NCBI GenBank assembly: GCA_937915965.1
Contig: CALGHC010000024.1
Span: forward strand, 1-6,432
DNA length: 6,432 nt
Source: an uncultured Myxococcales bacterium
Lineage (GTDB): Bacteria > Myxococcota_A > UBA9042
Direction: 5' to 3'
The notes beneath the pieces are model-generated. The model made no database searches and was not told the origin of the DNA. It saw nothing but the letters and a program-made list of their open reading frames with translations. A program made the position numbers and the translations under genes. Each line of letters begins with the position of its first letter. Position 1 is the first letter of the stretch. Shown piece after piece: positions 5,404 through 6,432 of this stretch.

Positions 5404-6276
5404 GTGCGGCGCGGCCCCCTCTACATGATCTTCGCGAGCCTCCTCTTCACCGTGATGGTGGCGCTGGTGAAGCTCGCCCGCGAGGAGCTCTCGGCCGTCG
5501 ACGTCATGGTCTGGCGGGCGCTGACGTCGGTGCCACTTGTCTGGCTGCTGGCCCGACGCGTCGGACTGCGGGTCAAGGCGCCCCGGCTGATGGCCCTGCG
5601 CGTCGTCCTCGGCTTCGGCGCTATGTTCAGCTACTTCACCGCGGCCAAGGGCCTGTCCCTCGCCGACATCTCGTTGTTCGCCCGGCTGCAACCGATCCTC
5701 ATCACGGCCCTGGCGCCCTGGGCGCTGGGCTCGACCGAGCGCGCCGGTGGCCGGCTGTGGTTGCTCCTGGTGGCCGGTCTGGCCGGTGCGGCGGTGATGC
5801 TCGCGCCCGAGCTGGCGATCGGCTCGACCTGGGGCCTGTGGGCCGTCGCGTCGGCGGTCCTCGCGGCTGGCGCCCACCTGTGCGTGCGCGGGCTCGGCAG
5901 CACGGATCACCCGTTTCGCGTCGTCTTCTGGTTCCAGCTCTGGATGGCGTTCATCGCGCTACCGATCGCGGTTATCGACCACGGCGGCCTGGTGCTGCCG
6001 CCCGTCCACCTCTGGCCGGTGCTGCTCGGCTGCGGCCTGACCGCGAGCGCCGCGCAGGTGCTCTTGACCCAGGCCTACCGCATCGACCGGGCCGCGCCGG
6101 TCGCGGCGGCGAGCTACGCCGCGCCTGTGTGGGCCGTGATCGGTGACCTCGTCGTCTTCGGCGTCCTGCCCGGCGGCCACGCCATGATCGGTGGCGGGCT
6201 GATCGTCGCCGTCGGCCTGTTGCTCGTCTTCCAGCGGGCCGCGCCGGCCGAGGATCCGGTGGCGCGCGTGCCGTGA
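5404..6276 (+). CDS. EamA/DMT-family (RhaT-like) 10-TM transporter
   Basis: 290 residues from the GTG at 5404, the usual length for the family, ending in TGA at 6274-6276. Ten hydrophobic segments are visible (about 5-23, 33-50, 64-81, 87-105, 117-134, 143-161, 171-190, 202-220, 230-254, 258-276), arranged as two EamA repeats (5-135 and 143-276). Typical marks are the lysine in TM1 (MVALVKLAREELS) followed by VMVWRAL, the YFTAAKGLSLAD stretch, RLQPILI, and in the second half AQVLLTQAYR, AASYAAPVWAVIGDLVVFG and IGGGLIVAVGLLL. Known for the family: inner-membrane export or exchange of small metabolites such as amino acids or nucleotide derivatives; the substrate cannot be predicted here. The frame is open back to an ATG at 5185, but those 73 residues are Pro/Arg-rich, run through the hairpin and have no family resemblance. 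The gene appears to be transcribed singly. Confidence 0.92.
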   Translation: MRRGPLYMIFASLLFTVMVALVKLAREELSAVDVMVWRALTSVPLVWLLARRVGLRVKAPRLMALRVVLGFGAMFSYFTAAKGLSLADISLFARLQPILITALAPWALGSTERAGGRLWLLLVAGLAGAAVMLAPELAIGSTWGLWAVASAVLAAGAHLCVRGLGSTDHPFRVVFWFQLWMAFIALPIAVIDHGGLVLPPVHLWPVLLGCGLTASAAQVLLTQAYRIDRAAPVAAASYAAPVWAVIGDLVVFGVLPGGHAMIGGGLIVAVGLLLVFQRAAPAEDPVARVP

Positions 6277-6277
6277 G

Positions 6278-6319
6278 GGCGAGGCGTGGTTGGCTGCGGC
6301 TTCGGCCAACACCCTCGCC
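6278..6319 (+). terminator. Imperfect stem-loop right after the EamA stop (possible terminator)
   Basis: GGCGAGG (6278-6284) pairs with CCTCGCC (6313-6319), GTG (6286-6288) with CAC (6310-6312), and TTGGC (6290-6294) with GCCAA (6305-6309), with single-base bulges and a 10-base loop. It starts one base after the stop codon. There is no following T-run, so factor-independent termination is doubtful, but the position suits a 3' transcript end. Confidence 0.45.
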
Positions 6320-6337
6320 GTGGCCGCCGTCCTTCGC

Positions 6338-6343
6338 TATGCT
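6338..6343 (+). promoter_or_regulatory. Possible -10 box TATGCT
   Basis: TATGCT (consensus TATAAT) lies about 30 bp before the ATG at 6372 in an otherwise very GC-rich stretch. No good -35 box sits 16-18 bp upstream, so this is a weak prediction. Confidence 0.3.
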
Positions 6344-6362
6344 GCCGCCGGTGTTGACCACC

Positions 6363-6367
6363 AGGAG
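6363..6367 (+). promoter_or_regulatory. Ribosome binding site AGGAG
   Basis: A strong Shine-Dalgarno sequence four bases before the ATG at 6372 and ten bases before an in-frame ATG at 6378. The spacing leaves either start possible. Confidence 0.6.
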
Positions 6368-6371
6368 ATCC

Positions 6372-6432
6372 ATGAACATGCGAATCAGCCCTGATCGCCG
6401 CGCCGGTGCCTCCGGCCTTGCGGTTGCCCTCC
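6372..6432 (+). CDS. Start of a probable exported protein (3' end outside window)
   Basis: Only 20 codons are visible before the right edge: a start MNMRISPDRR with basic residues, then a small-residue hydrophobic stretch (AGASGLAVAL). That fits the n-region and beginning of the h-region of a signal peptide. It has a strong ribosome binding site and lies 95 bp after the EamA stop, beyond a stem-loop, so it is probably its own transcription unit. The function of the mature protein cannot be told. Confidence 0.5.
   Translation, partial: MNMRISPDRRAGASGLAVAL

Noticed and set aside
5200..5910. 236-codon minus-strand frame opposite the transporter
   Set aside because: Antisense shadow with low-complexity Arg/Gly/Gln composition and no recognisable domain.
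5097..6146. 349-codon plus-strand frame overlapping the transporter
   Set aside because: It lies one frame off the EamA gene, is Arg/Gly/Pro-rich and has no hydrophobic pattern, while the EamA frame has clear membrane segments and motifs.
6354..6359. TTGACC as a -35 box
   Set aside because: A matching -10 would fall inside the coding start at 6372 and none is visible, so it is more likely chance.
1..6432. A new multi-gene system such as defence, secretion or biosynthesis
   Set aside because: The genes are of unrelated families on mixed strands with no shared domain logic, so I could not support any joint system.

Overview
The window is very GC-rich (roughly two thirds or more G+C by eye) with strong G/C preference at third codon positions. 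It looks like chromosomal DNA of a high-GC Gram-negative bacterium. The secreted protein at 535-1701 has a head domain followed by Tyr-Ala-Asp-Leu repeats, a style I associate with Myxococcota and related former deltaproteobacteria. That assignment is an inference from style, not from a marker gene.

Layout, left to right: (1) the 3' end of a molybdopterin-binding large subunit of the xanthine dehydrogenase/aldehyde oxidase family (+, to 500). (2) A secreted repeat protein with a signal peptide, a repeat stalk and a Cys-rich C-terminus (+, 535-1701), followed directly by six copies of an 8-bp tandem repeat. (3) A scrambled segment: the C-terminal third of a LysR-type regulator (-, 1867-2202) abuts a DUF1858-like small protein (+, 2203-2445) that has no ordinary start codon. 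(4) A DTW-domain tRNA-uridine aminocarboxypropyltransferase with an extra C-terminal domain (-, 2423-3562 or 3742). (5) A membrane-anchored M28 zinc peptidase (-, 3818-4879). (6) A 524-bp gene-free divergent region with a perfect 15-bp hairpin and direct repeats. (7) An EamA/DMT-family transporter (+, 5404-6276). (8) The first 20 codons of a probable exported protein (+, 6372 to the edge).

The genes do not form a recognisable pathway. They read as unrelated single genes, with only the M28 and DTW genes possibly co-transcribed. I see no phage, transposase, CRISPR, toxin-antitoxin or defence system, and no convincing new multi-gene system. The best leads are the LysR/DUF1858 junction, the degenerate exonuclease-like domain fused to the DTW enzyme, the GCGTCTTC repeats at two gene ends, the 27-residue repeat stalk, and the hairpin at 5203-5235.
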